Of a DNA stretch of 64,000 nt, positions 1-9,000 are shown one piece after another. Numbering within the stretch: the first letter of the stretch is position 1; the number at the start of each line of letters is the position of its first letter. Source of the stretch: Caccovivens sp964594865. GTDB lineage: Bacteria > Bacillota > Clostridia > Christensenellales > UBA1242. The stretch lies in contig CAZQMZ010000002.1 in the NCBI GenBank assembly GCA_964594865.1, forward strand, positions 1 to 64,000, read 5' to 3'. Position numbers and translations under genes: made by a program. The notes beneath the pieces are model-generated. The model was not told the DNA's origin, made no database searches, and saw only the letters and a program-made list of their open reading frames with translations.

Positions 1-228
1 AAACAATCTATACAATACTTTATTAACTTTTGTCCCAAACCTTGCCCTTGATATTGTTCATCAACTCTAAATGCTTGTAAATAAACTCAAAGTGAGTGTA
101 TGTTTAGTTTTTTTTAATTTTCTTTGTCAAATGCGAATTAAATTAAGATATTTTTTTTATAGAAATTGGTATTTTTCCAATCTAAACATAGCGGATTTCA
201 TTTTCTTTAAAAGTGCAGTCACTTCAAT
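1..228 (-). pseudogene. Remnant of a GNAT acetyltransferase
   Basis: On the minus strand, positions 86 down to 1 encode a stretch typical of acetyl-CoA binding motif A of GNAT N-acetyltransferases (Q-G-Q-G-L-G after a short beta strand). An in-frame TGA lies directly before it at 89-87, and other stops follow upstream. About 45 nt further upstream, 228 to about 183, a second short frame resembles the first helix of a GNAT fold but runs into a stop. The two pieces are too close and in broken frames, so this looks like a decayed gene running off the window edge. A frameshifted but recent gene is possible. The family call rests on one motif only. Confidence 0.4.
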
Positions 229-286
229 CTAAATTTTCGCTCCGTCTTTTTTTTATCATAATTTAAATTGAGTAGAATTTTTCATT

Positions 287-372
287 TGGTGCCGAAGGTG
301 GGAGTCGAACCCACATGAAGTTGCCCTCGCGGGATTTTGAGTCCCGTGCGTCTGCCATTCCGCCACTTCGGC
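287..372 (-). tRNA. tRNA-Leu (anticodon CAA)
   Basis: The minus strand folds as an 86-nt class II tRNA. The acceptor stem GCCGAAG pairs with CTTCGGC, followed by A and an encoded CCA. The anticodon loop is CTCAAAA, giving CAA, and there is a long variable arm and a canonical T arm with TTCGACT. It reads UUG codons. It sits 32 nt downstream of tRNA-Lys on the same strand, so the two are probably co-transcribed. Confidence 0.95.
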
Positions 373-404
373 ATATATCTTTTCCAACGCAAATCCTGTT
401 TGGT

Positions 405-480
405 TGGTGGACTGCCAGGGGCTCGAACCCTGGACCCCCTGATTAAGAGTCAGATGCTCTACCAACTGAGCTAGCAGTCC
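405..480 (-). tRNA. tRNA-Lys (anticodon CTT)
   Basis: The minus strand folds as a 76-nt tRNA with acceptor GGACTGC/GCAGTCC, discriminator A and encoded CCA. The anticodon loop is CTCTTAA, giving CTT, which reads AAG. D and T arms are canonical. It lies directly upstream of tRNA-Leu. Confidence 0.96.
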
Positions 481-585
481 AAAATTGTTTTGTTGTTTTT
501 CATAAGAAAAAACTTTTTTCTCGCGACAAAAAACTATGTGTATTATACAACACATTTTCAATCTTGTCAACTAATTTTGCAGAAA

Positions 586-768
586 TTAATCTTCAAAATC
601 GTCATCAATTTCAATATTGCCATGAAGTCTTTCAAAATCTTTAATATATCTTTTTATAGCGGCTTCAATCTCACGATTTTCGCTTCTTCCGTTATATTGT
701 GCCATATATTTCAATTTTTGATGCAAATGGTTTGAAATTCTGAGTGTAAATTTTGGAAAATTTCTCAT
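586..768 (-). CDS. Arc-like ribbon-helix-helix DNA-binding protein
   Basis: This 60-residue protein begins FPKFTLRIS, the beta strand of an Arc/MetJ-type ribbon-helix-helix fold. Two helices follow (HLHQKLKYMA and SENREIEAAIKRYI), then an acidic tail. Such proteins bind DNA as dimers through the paired strands and are often autoregulatory or antitoxin partners. The start at 768 is chosen because AGGAGGG (774-780) lies 5 nt upstream; an upstream frame without a ribosome site is ignored. No toxin gene is adjacent, and the next gene (alr) diverges, so its target is unknown. The length equals a bare Arc domain. Confidence 0.75.
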   Translation of the reverse strand: MRNFPKFTLRISNHLHQKLKYMAQYNGRSENREIEAAIKRYIKDFERLHGNIEIDDDFED

Positions 769-929
769 ATAATCCCTCCTAAGTTTGATTTTACTAAAAT
801 TCGACACAATATACTTAAAAATGACGGCATTATGACGTCAAAATGACATTAAATTTTTAAGATTTTTTATAAAATATTCTTTTTTATCTTGAAAGTGGCA
901 AAAAAACAGAGGAAATTATATATCATAAT

Positions 930-1931
930 ATGAAATCACAGAAAGTTTTACATCAAGATAGGTTGATTGAAAATTTGTCAAAGTTTAAGAATAAAAAGAT
1001 CTGTGCGATGGTCAAAGCAAATGCATACGGACATGGTTTGGAGAAGATTGTCAAAATGATTGAAAAACATATCGACTTTTTCGGTGTGGTGAATATTGAC
1101 GAAGCAATCGCTGTGAGAAGAATTTGTGATAAGCCAATTTTGATTTGTGCCAAAGTGCAAAATTATGCAACTTGCTTGAAGAATAATTTTGATGTTGTGA
1201 TTGATGATGAAAACGATTTGAAAGATTTCTTGAAACATGGGCTTAAAAACAATTTACATTTGAAGATAAATTGCGGGATGAACAGATTTGGTGTAAAAAG
1301 TGTGCTCAACCTGCGGATGATAAACATGTTGTTGGAAAGTGAAAATGTGAAATTGAAATCAATCTGCACACATTTTCCATGCACTGAAAATCGGGCACAA
1401 ACTTTGAAGAACTATGACACCTTTTTGAAATTGCGTGAACAGATCACACAAAACACGGCACTTTGCTTTGGTGGAAGCGGGATATATTCCTATCCTTTTG
1501 AGTTTGATATTCTTCGGCTGGGGATTGGGATGTATGGCTATGGGCAAAAAGGGCTTTTGCCGGTGATGTCTGTGAGATCTTATGTTTCAAAAATTTTTTA
1601 TGCCAAAAAAGGAGAATTTGTTGGATACGGAAAAAAATATTGCGTCAATCGTGGTGGGTTGTTTGCGGTTGTGGCGCTTGGCTATGGCGACGGATTGAGA
1701 AGAAATTTGAGTGGAAAGTTTAAGGTGAAAATTAATGGGAAATCATATCACACTGTGGGCAACATTTGCATGGATGCTTTTTTCGTGAAAGTGGATGAAA
1801 ATGTTTCTGTTGGAGATGTTGTTGAAGTGATGACGGATGCAAACTATCTTGCAAAAATTGGCGACACCATTCCGTATGAAATTTTGACAGGCTTTTCAAA
1901 TTTAAGAGGAGAAATTTTGGTGGAAAAATGA
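930..1931 (+). CDS. alr: Alanine racemase
   Basis: PLP-dependent interconversion of L- and D-alanine, supplying D-Ala for peptidoglycan. The N-terminal barrel carries the PLP lysine in AMVKANAYGHG (Lys29). The C-terminal beta domain contains VGYGKKY, the likely region of the catalytic tyrosine, and the ALGYGDG motif. At 333 residues it is shorter than the usual 370-390, mainly because the N-terminus starts close to the PLP lysine. The ribosome site is weak (GAGGAAAT, about 14 nt before ATG). It is followed by rsmD after 81 nt, probably from that gene's own promoter. The family call is firm; the start is less certain. Confidence 0.93.
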   Translation: MKSQKVLHQDRLIENLSKFKNKKICAMVKANAYGHGLEKIVKMIEKHIDFFGVVNIDEAIAVRRICDKPILICAKVQNYATCLKNNFDVVIDDENDLKDFLKHGLKNNLHLKINCGMNRFGVKSVLNLRMINMLLESENVKLKSICTHFPCTENRAQTLKNYDTFLKLREQITQNTALCFGGSGIYSYPFEFDILRLGIGMYGYGQKGLLPVMSVRSYVSKIFYAKKGEFVGYGKKYCVNRGGLFAVVALGYGDGLRRNLSGKFKVKINGKSYHTVGNICMDAFFVKVDENVSVGDVVEVMTDANYLAKIGDTIPYEILTGFSNLRGEILVEK

Positions 1932-2000
1932 ATTACAAAATTTTTTTAGTTGGTGAAAATAAAAACAAAAATGTTTGAAAAAAGGTTGAAAAAATGTTAA

Positions 2001-2006
2001 TATAAT
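2001..2006 (+). promoter_or_regulatory. -10 box of a probable leaderless rsmD transcript
   Basis: TATAAT ends 6 nt before the second ATG of rsmD (2013), so transcription would start at or beside the start codon. There is no ribosome binding site. The -35 is not clear; the best TTGAAA (1975-1980) is 20 nt away. Confidence 0.5.
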
Positions 2007-2012
2007 TGCATG

Positions 2013-2555
2013 ATGAGAATAAGTTCTGGAAAACATAAAGGGCGAAGATTGGTTGAGAATAAATTTTCTCACATAAGGCCAACCACGGACAAAGTCAGAC
2101 AAGCGCTATTCACGAAATTGCAATTCTTTTTGCCGGAGAAGGATGTGCTTGATTTGTTTTGTGGAACGGGAGCGATGAGCATTGAAGCGCTCAGCCGAGG
2201 GGCAAAAAGTGTGACAATGGTAGACAAAGATTTTCGCAGTGTGGAAATGGCAAGGCAAAACTTGAAAAACATTGGCATTGAACAAAAGGTGATCAAGTGC
2301 GATGCGCTTTTGTTTTTGGAAAAGTGTGATGCAAGTTTTGATTTAATCATCCTTGACCCGCCATATAAAAGCGGACTTTATGAAAGTGTTTTGGAAAAGA
2401 TTTTTGAGAAAAATTTGTTGAAGGATGATGGGATCATCGTTTGCGAACACGCCAAAGAAGATGAAATTGTTTGTGATAAGTTTGAAATTTTTGATGAGAA
2501 AAGATATGGAAACATTATGTTGACATATTTTCAAAAGATATCAAAAAATACGTAA
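2013..2555 (+). CDS. rsmD: 16S rRNA (guanine-966-N2) methyltransferase RsmD
   Basis: SAM-dependent methylation of G966 of 16S rRNA during 30S assembly. The 180-residue protein starts with MRISSGKHKGRRL, typical of RsmD. It has the SAM-binding motif DLFCGTGAMSIEAL near residues 47-60 and the catalytic motif DPPY near residue 116. Two ATGs are adjacent (2010 and 2013). The second is preferred because it lies exactly 6 nt after a TATAAT box and matches the family N-terminus, suggesting a leaderless message. In many Firmicutes rsmD is followed by coaD; here it is followed by an AT-rich gap and glmS. Confidence 0.94.
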   Translation: MRISSGKHKGRRLVENKFSHIRPTTDKVRQALFTKLQFFLPEKDVLDLFCGTGAMSIEALSRGAKSVTMVDKDFRSVEMARQNLKNIGIEQKVIKCDALLFLEKCDASFDLIILDPPYKSGLYESVLEKIFEKNLLKDDGIIVCEHAKEDEIVCDKFEIFDEKRYGNIMLTYFQKISKNT

Positions 2556-2787
2556 AAAACAATAAAAATTCGGTTATTTTTGATTTTTTATATTAATTTT
2601 TGCAATTTTTATTTATTTTTTTAATTTTATTTTTATTATTTTTTCAAATTTTTTATATATTTTTATTTGTTTTTTTTTAAAAATACGTAATTTAATTTTT
2701 CGTATTTTTTATTATCATTTTAGGAAATTAACATAAAAAATTCTCTTGCATATATTTTTCATATAGATTAAAGCAAGGAGAAAAAAT
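2556..2787. other. AT-rich intergenic region before glmS
   Basis: These 232 nt are almost entirely A and T, with T-rich runs that could end rsmD transcription but no clean GC hairpin. I see no glmS ribozyme-like structure. A possible promoter is TTGCAT (2746-2751) followed by TATAGA (2763-2768). The end carries the AAGGAG ribosome site of glmS. Confidence 0.5.
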
Positions 2788-4521
2788 ATGTGCGGAATTT
2801 GTGCGGGGATTGGAAAGAAAAATGAGATAAAAAATGTTGTGATTGGTTTGAAAAAGTTGGAATATCGCGGTTATGACAGCAGTGGAATTGCCTTTTTAAA
2901 TGGAGATAAAATTGATTGCATCAAAAGCGTGGGGCAGATTAAAAATTTGGAACAAAAATTGACAAAGCTGTTGAATGAAAAGGTTGTGATTGGACACACA
3001 AGGTGGGCAACTCATGGAGAAGTCAGTGAAGAAAATGCTCATCCGCATATCTCGGCAAATGGTGAGTTTGCTTTGGTTCATAATGGCATTGTTGAAAATT
3101 TTGAAGAGTTGAAAAAAGAGATGTCTGTTGATTTTTATTCTCAAACGGACAGTGAAGTTTTTGTCAATTTGATTGCGTCGCAAAGTGGCACAGTGTTGCA
3201 AAAATTGATGAAGGCATGTGAAAAAGTTTCGGGCAGTTTTGCTGTGGCACTTTTGCACAAAGGTGACAACAAAATCTATCTTGCCAGACGACACAGTCCA
3301 ATCATGGTTGCGGTGGATGAAAATGGTGCAATGGCAGGCAGTGACATCTCTGTTTTTGCAGGAAGGTTTGAGTTTTGTTATATTTTGGATGACGATGAAT
3401 TTGCGGTTATGAATGAAAAAAATGTAACTTTTTTCAATAAAAACGGCGAAAAAATCAAAAAAAATCGCTTTTTTATTAAAAATTTTGATTTTTTTGAAGA
3501 AGAAAATATGGAAAAATATTTTATGCTCAAAGAAATTAAAGAGCAACCTGTGGTTTTGAGAAGAACATATTTCAAATTATTTTCTGAAAAATTTCCTGTA
3601 GAAATTGAAAAAATAAAAAAATTTAAGAGTTTTCATTTTATTGCTTGTGGAACGGCATATCACAGTTGTCTTTTGGGTGCAAGGTTTGTGCAAGAGTTTT
3701 GCAAAAAAGAATGCAAAGTTTCCATTGCCAGTGAATTTAGATATGACAACAACATTTTTTCCAAAAACTGTCTTTATGTTTTTGTCAGTCAAAGCGGTGA
3801 AACGGCGGACACCATTGCGTGTGCAAGTTTGGTTAAAGAGCATGGAATGTCGGTGATGTGTGTGACAAATGTTCCATATTGTTCACTCAATAAAATTGCT
3901 GACTTCATTTTGCCGACCTATGCTGGTCGCGAAGTGGCGGTGGCTTCAACAAAGGCCTACACTGCGCAGGTCTTCACACTTCTTATTTTTGCGTTGAAAA
4001 TTGCAGGAATGGAGAGTCAAAGATTGAGAAACTTTGTGCAATCAAATTTTTTGGAATCATTTGACGAGAAATTGATTTCTCAAATAAGCAGTTTCAAAAA
4101 AATCTTTTTTATTGGGCGTCAACAAGATTATGTCACTGCTTTGGAAGGAGCACTGAAACTTAAAGAGATTGCTTATATAAATTGTTTAGGTTTGCCAGCG
4201 GGAGAACTTAAACACGGCACACTTGCTCTTATTGACGATGAAACTTTGGTTGTTGCCATTTCCACTCAAAAAAATTTGAAAGAAAAAATGGAGAGCAATA
4301 TTTTGGAAATAAAGGCGCGCGGTGGAAAAATTTTTTTGCTTTCCAATTTCAAACATGATATCCATGTTGAATATTTTCTCTCTTTGCCTGACTTCGAGCA
4401 GTTTCTTATGCCGATTGTTTCAATCTTTCCTCTTCAACGACTTGCTTTTGAAATGGCGGTGAAGTTGGGATATAATCCAGATAAGCCAAGGAATTTGGCA
4501 AAATCAGTCACGGTGGAATGA
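2788..4521 (+). CDS. glmS: Glutamine--fructose-6-phosphate aminotransferase (isomerizing)
   Basis: Makes glucosamine-6-phosphate from fructose-6-phosphate and glutamine, the first step to UDP-GlcNAc for the cell wall. The N-terminal class II amidotransferase has catalytic Cys2 exposed after Met removal and the RGYDSSG motif (residues 27-33). Two SIS sugar-isomerase domains follow, and the C-terminus ends NLAKSVTVE as in the family. It has 577 residues against about 600 in well-known homologues, the shortening being in the linker. AAGGAG sets the start. It is monocistronic: the next gene has its own promoter. Confidence 0.97.
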   Translation: MCGICAGIGKKNEIKNVVIGLKKLEYRGYDSSGIAFLNGDKIDCIKSVGQIKNLEQKLTKLLNEKVVIGHTRWATHGEVSEENAHPHISANGEFALVHNGIVENFEELKKEMSVDFYSQTDSEVFVNLIASQSGTVLQKLMKACEKVSGSFAVALLHKGDNKIYLARRHSPIMVAVDENGAMAGSDISVFAGRFEFCYILDDDEFAVMNEKNVTFFNKNGEKIKKNRFFIKNFDFFEEENMEKYFMLKEIKEQPVVLRRTYFKLFSEKFPVEIEKIKKFKSFHFIACGTAYHSCLLGARFVQEFCKKECKVSIASEFRYDNNIFSKNCLYVFVSQSGETADTIACASLVKEHGMSVMCVTNVPYCSLNKIADFILPTYAGREVAVASTKAYTAQVFTLLIFALKIAGMESQRLRNFVQSNFLESFDEKLISQISSFKKIFFIGRQQDYVTALEGALKLKEIAYINCLGLPAGELKHGTLALIDDETLVVAISTQKNLKEKMESNILEIKARGGKIFLLSNFKHDIHVEYFLSLPDFEQFLMPIVSIFPLQRLAFEMAVKLGYNPDKPRNLAKSVTVE

Positions 4522-4567
4522 TAATAAAACAGTTAAGTAAAAAAAATTAATTTTTTTTCAAAAACGC

Positions 4568-4594
4568 TTGACATTGCGGGGGGGGTGCTAAAAT
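4568..4594 (+). promoter_or_regulatory. Promoter with a G8 tract in its spacer
   Basis: TTGACA (4568-4573) and TAAAAT (4589-4594, preceded by TG) are separated by 15 nt, of which 4578-4585 is a run of eight G. Adding two G would give the optimal 17-nt spacer. The architecture resembles slipped-strand phase-variable promoters, such as Neisseria porA. It drives the TM2 gene at 4625. Confidence 0.6.
4578..4585 (+). repeat. Poly-G tract, 8 bases
   Basis: GC followed by a total of eight G, inside a promoter spacer. It is one of three G tracts of eight or more in a window otherwise poor in G runs. Confidence 0.9.
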
Positions 4595-4624
4595 GTTTAT
4601 GAAATCTATTTTAAGGAGATGAAA

Positions 4625-5134
4625 ATGAAGATCATAAAAATCACTGAAGAAAATGTTTTGATTGGCACTGACGAGGGACAAGTTTTGCAAATGAAAAAAC
4701 AAGATTTGGGGTTTGAACCAAAACTTGGTATGGAAGTGGAGAAATATTCTTCGGACAGCGAAATTATCATAACTCCAAAACAGTTTGCGGTTAACGAAGA
4801 GCCTAAACGCAAGGAAAGCGATGTAAATATGGAAGAAGCTTTGAAAAAAGGGATTGTTGTCAATGTTTCAAACACCAACACCACCGATTTAAGCAACAAA
4901 TATTCAGATAATAATACATACGCGCAATCAGGTAAGGTTGTCAACAAATTGGTCTATGTGCTTTTGGCCATCTTCCTTGGTTGGTTTGGCTTGCACAAAT
5001 TTTATGCAGGCAAGGCTTCTGGGGTCATTTACTTGCTGTTTTTCTGGACAGGTATTCCGTGCTTTATTTCCTTAATTGAAGGAATTATGGCATGTTTCAA
5101 ACCATCAGACAGCAGGGGAAATATTGTCGTCTAG
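4625..5134 (+). CDS. TM2 domain membrane protein
   Basis: A 169-residue protein. The first 100 residues form a soluble, mostly beta and charged region ending in a Ser/Thr/Asn linker. The C-terminal third is a TM2 domain: two hydrophobic helices around FLGWFGLHKFYAGK, then a polar turn and the second helix. TM2 proteins are small bacterial membrane proteins without a settled function. ATG 4625 is preferred over 4619 because AAGGAG (4613-4618) abuts the earlier ATG but is well spaced from the later one. Expression may depend on the G8 promoter. It converges on a GDPD gene across a two-way terminator. Confidence 0.8.
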   Translation: MKIIKITEENVLIGTDEGQVLQMKKQDLGFEPKLGMEVEKYSSDSEIIITPKQFAVNEEPKRKESDVNMEEALKKGIVVNVSNTNTTDLSNKYSDNNTYAQSGKVVNKLVYVLLAIFLGWFGLHKFYAGKASGVIYLLFFWTGIPCFISLIEGIMACFKPSDSRGNIVV

Positions 5135-5137
5135 ATT

Positions 5138-5168
5138 AAAAAAAACAAGTGTGCTCACTTGTTTTTTA
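5138..5168. terminator. Bidirectional terminator
   Basis: ACAAGTG (5145-5151), loop TGCT, CACTTGT (5156-5162), flanked by A on the left and T on the right. It can serve both the TM2 gene and the convergent GDPD gene. Confidence 0.85.
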
Positions 5169-5174
5169 TATGCT

Positions 5175-5903
5175 TTAAATTTCTGGTTCAAAATTTTCGA
5201 AGATGACGTTGTCACAATATTTCACCACACGCATATATTCTTTTTTGCTGTCCACAGGCCAGGCAAGCAATGGCAGGTTTTTGAATTTTTTGACAATGCG
5301 ATTTGGAAGGGTGGAAGATTCGTAGGCGATGAAATGTGGTTCGCTTACAGTTTTGTTTAGACGCATTCTTTTCAGCAAAAACTTTTTTATCCACGCTAAC
5401 TTTGTTCCCTTGAAACTGCCAGAAAGTTGACCGCGGATGATTTGTGGAGCGTGTTTTTTGAAGTAAGCGAGAGAATATGGATTGAAAGACTGAACGGCAT
5501 ATTCACCTTTATAATTCTTCAAAAGGTCAATCACAGCTTGCTCAAGTTTGCCAACCTTGTGTTGATTTTTGATTTCAATCAAAATTGGCACTCTGGAATT
5601 GACAAAATTCAAGACTTCTTGCAGTGTTGGAATGCAGTCTTTTGTTCCACCAAGTTTGAGAGATTTCAAGTCTTCTTTGTTGAGATATTTCAAATATCCA
5701 TCATTCCCTGTCATACGTGCGAGAGATTCATCATGAAAAACGGCAACTGTTCCATCGGCAAGAAGATGAACATCAAGTTCAATGGCATAGCCTTTTTCAA
5801 TGGCATTTGCAAATGCCGACATTGAATTTTCAGGCACATTTTTTGTGTGAAAACCACGATGAGCAATTGGTGTTTCCACCAGCCAAGTTTTGAATAAATC
5901 CAT
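5175..5903 (-). CDS. Glycerophosphodiester phosphodiesterase family protein
   Basis: Hydrolyses glycerophosphodiesters to glycerol-3-phosphate and an alcohol. The 242-residue TIM barrel shows the GDPD signatures: IAHRGFHTKNVPENS near residue 14, then ELDVHLLADGTVAVFHDESL with its metal and catalytic residues. No signal peptide is seen, so it is probably cytoplasmic. The start at 5903 is chosen because GGTGG (5911-5915) is 7 nt away; the ATG at 5909 is too close. It has its own consensus promoter and appears monocistronic. The exact substrate cannot be told. Confidence 0.88.
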   Translation of the reverse strand: MDLFKTWLVETPIAHRGFHTKNVPENSMSAFANAIEKGYAIELDVHLLADGTVAVFHDESLARMTGNDGYLKYLNKEDLKSLKLGGTKDCIPTLQEVLNFVNSRVPILIEIKNQHKVGKLEQAVIDLLKNYKGEYAVQSFNPYSLAYFKKHAPQIIRGQLSGSFKGTKLAWIKKFLLKRMRLNKTVSEPHFIAYESSTLPNRIVKKFKNLPLLAWPVDSKKEYMRVVKYCDNVIFENFEPEI

Positions 5904-5950
5904 AAGCATTCCACCTTTAAACAACCGAAAATAAATTTGATATTTAAATC

Positions 5951-5979
5951 ATTTTATCTTTTTTCTCAACTTTTGTCAA
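5951..5979 (-). promoter_or_regulatory. Promoter of the GDPD gene
   Basis: On the minus strand TTGACA (5979-5974), 17 nt, TAAAAT (5956-5951). An inverted repeat AATTGT-TCGC-ACAATT (5978-5993) overlaps the -35 edge and could be an operator. Confidence 0.75.
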
Positions 5980-6036
5980 TTGTTCGCACAATTTTTCGCT
6001 ATTTTTAACACTTATTATTGTTTCTAATGATTTATT

Positions 6037-9000
6037 TTATGCTTTTTTGTTTTCTTTTATAAATTTTTTGATCGTGTCGAGTCTGGCTTTTGCGTCCGCT
6101 TTGCTTTCTTCAAGCATTTTGCTGGCTTCTTCGCCTTTAAGTTCTTTGATTGCGCTGAACCGACTTTCTCCACTTAAAAAGTCGTCATATTTTTCAAAAT
6201 CGCTGACGCTGTCGAGTGAGAGATTGTCGTCGTTTGGGTTATATCTCAAAAGTGACCAATATCCGCTCTCAACCGCTTTGCGCATTTCGGTCATCGTTTC
6301 GCTCATGTCAAAACCGTGACTAACGCAAGGGGAATATGCCACAATCAAACTTGGACCGTCAAAACTTTCTGCTTCTTTGAAGGCTTTTATGCATTGCGTC
6401 ATGTTTGCACCAAGAGAAACCTGTGCAACATAGCAATTTTTCGACGCGATTGCAAGTGCCACCAAATCTTTCTTTTTCGTCTTTTTGCCAGAGGTTGCAA
6501 ACTTCACCATCGCTCCACGTGGAGTCGATTTTGATGCCTGTCCACCGGTGTTGGAATATACCTCTGTGTCCAAAACCAAAATATTGACGTTTTCTTTGCA
6601 GTTCAAAACATGGTCGAGTCCACCATATCCAATGTCATATGCCCAGCCGTCACCACCGATAAGCCAAACACTTTGCTTTTCGTTTGGAGAGGAATATTCA
6701 CTTCCAAGTTTGATGCCAAGACCAAATTCGGCATTATCTTCAAAGAGAGAGTTTGCCCATGCAGGACCTTTTCCATTTTCGTCTTTGAAATATGGGCAAG
6801 ACGGATATGATCCGCCATAGATGCTCGAACATCCTGTTGCATTGGCAATGACCATGCGCTCTCCAAACAAGGTGGTTGCAAGGCGAATGTATGGCGTTTC
6901 TCCACAGCCTCCGCATGCACCAGAGAAACCAAAATAACAATCCTTAAACTGCAAACCTTTTGGAAGGTCGGTGGAAAATGGTGTTTCCTTTTCTGTTTTC
7001 AAAGTTTTGGTGAGAGCATAGTTTTTCTTCTCTTCTTCCATAAGTTCATCTGCCATGTGCATGACAAGCGCTTTCTCTTTGGCAAGGCAAGTTTTGGCAC
7101 AAACTCCACAGCCAGTGCAATCTTCTGGACTGACCTGCAGTCGATAATAACATCCATTCATGCCGAAAGCGGAAGCAAATTCAAGCTCTTGTGGCGTTTG
7201 ACCTTTGACGAGCACAGGACGTATGGCATTGTGTGGGCAGGCAATGACGCATTGACCGCATTGAATACAGTTTTTTGGAAGCCATTTTGGAAGGTGTCCA
7301 GCGAAACCACGTTTTTCAAAGTCTGCTGTTCCTTGTGGAATTTTTCCACTTTTTTCGAATGCTGAAACAGGAACTTTGTCGCCTTCCAATTTTTCAATTG
7401 GTTTCATAACCGATTGGTAGAATTTGTCGTTGATGTTTTTGTCGGTCAAATTGATGCCTTTGAAAGTGAACTTTGAAACATCCACTTTTTGCAATCTTTC
7501 AACAGCACCACGTGATGCTTTCAAGTTTTTCTCAACAACTTTTTTACCTTTTTTGGAAAAGGTGTCTTTGATATATTTTTCAATCTGCAAGGTGGCGTCT
7601 TGGAAGTCGATTATGCCAGCAATTTTGAAAAGTGCTGTTTGCATGATCATGTTGATTTTGTTGCCAAGCCCACATTCTTCCGCCAACTTCATAGCGTTGA
7701 TGACATAGAGTGTTGCATGTTTTTCTTGCAAAGTTTTCTTATATATATCCGGCAAAATCTTGTCCACTTCATCAGCACTGAAAATGGTGTTGATCAGCAC
7801 ATTGCCGTTTTCCTTCAAGCCTTCAAGACAGTTATATCTGTGCACAAACGAAAAATTGTTGATGGTGATGATGTCAGCATTGTCCACGAGATAGGTGCTT
7901 TTGATTGGAGTGTCGCTGACACGGATGTGCGAGCGGGTGAGACTTCCACTCTTCTTGCTGTCATATTCGAAATAACCTTGAACATATTTGTCAAGTTCTT
8001 CGCCGAGAATTTTGATTGTGCTTTTGCTTGCCGACACTGTGCCGTCAGAGCCCAAACCCCAAAACTTCATTTGAAAAGCATTTGTTTTGGATTTATAATC
8101 ACTGATTGGAAGTGAAGAGTGTGACACATCGTCGACAATTCCAACGGTGAAGTCATCTTTTTGCATATCAAAATTTTTGATGACTGCTTCAACCATGGCA
8201 GGAGTGAAATCTTTTCCGCCAAGTCCATAGCGTCCGCCCAAAACTTTGATGTTTGGACGATCTCTCAGTGCGGTGACAACATCAAGATAGAGAGGATCAC
8301 GTGCACCACACTCTTTTGTTCTGTCCAAAACAATCACTTCTTCCACACTTTGTGGCAACATTTTTGAAAATTGAGCATACTCAAACGGGCGATATAGATG
8401 TGCGTTGACAAGCGCAACATCTTTGAAATTTTTGTCTGTTGAAAGCACTTCTTCAATACATTCACAAGAAGACCCCATGCTGACAATCACTTTTTTCGGT
8501 TTCTTTGCACCAATTAGGTCATATGGCAAATATGTTCTGCCTGTGAGAGCGAAGAACTCTTTCAAAATGTCATTCAAGATGGAATGAATGTTGACATAGG
8601 AAGGAGAAGAAGCTTCGCGATTTTGGAAAAATACATCTGGATTTTGTGAAGTGCCTTTTTGATATGGGGCGTCAGGCGTCAGGCGTCCGCTTCGGAACTT
8701 TTCAATTTCATCAAGTGGAAGCATTTTTTTGATGACTTCATCCGAAATTATCTCAATCTTTTGCGTTTCATGTGATGTTCGAAAACCATCAAAAAAATGA
8801 ATGACAGGCAAGGATGTCTTATATGCAAGAACATGTGCAATCAAAGCAAAATCGTGTGCTTGTTGAACAGAAGAAGATGAAAGCAAAATACATCCCGTCG
8901 CTCTGGTTGCCATGACATCACTGTGATCGCCAAAAATGGAAAGAGCATGAGTGGAAATGGTGCGTGCTGAAACATGCAAAACGCAAGGCAGGTGTTCACC

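Noticed and set aside
2556..2787. A glmS ribozyme in the gap before glmS
   Set aside because: The gap is nearly all A and T and cannot form the double-pseudoknot core; no GC-rich pairing elements are present.
7600..8115. Long plus-strand frames inside nifJ
   Set aside because: They are antisense shadows of nifJ, without ribosome sites or recognisable motifs.
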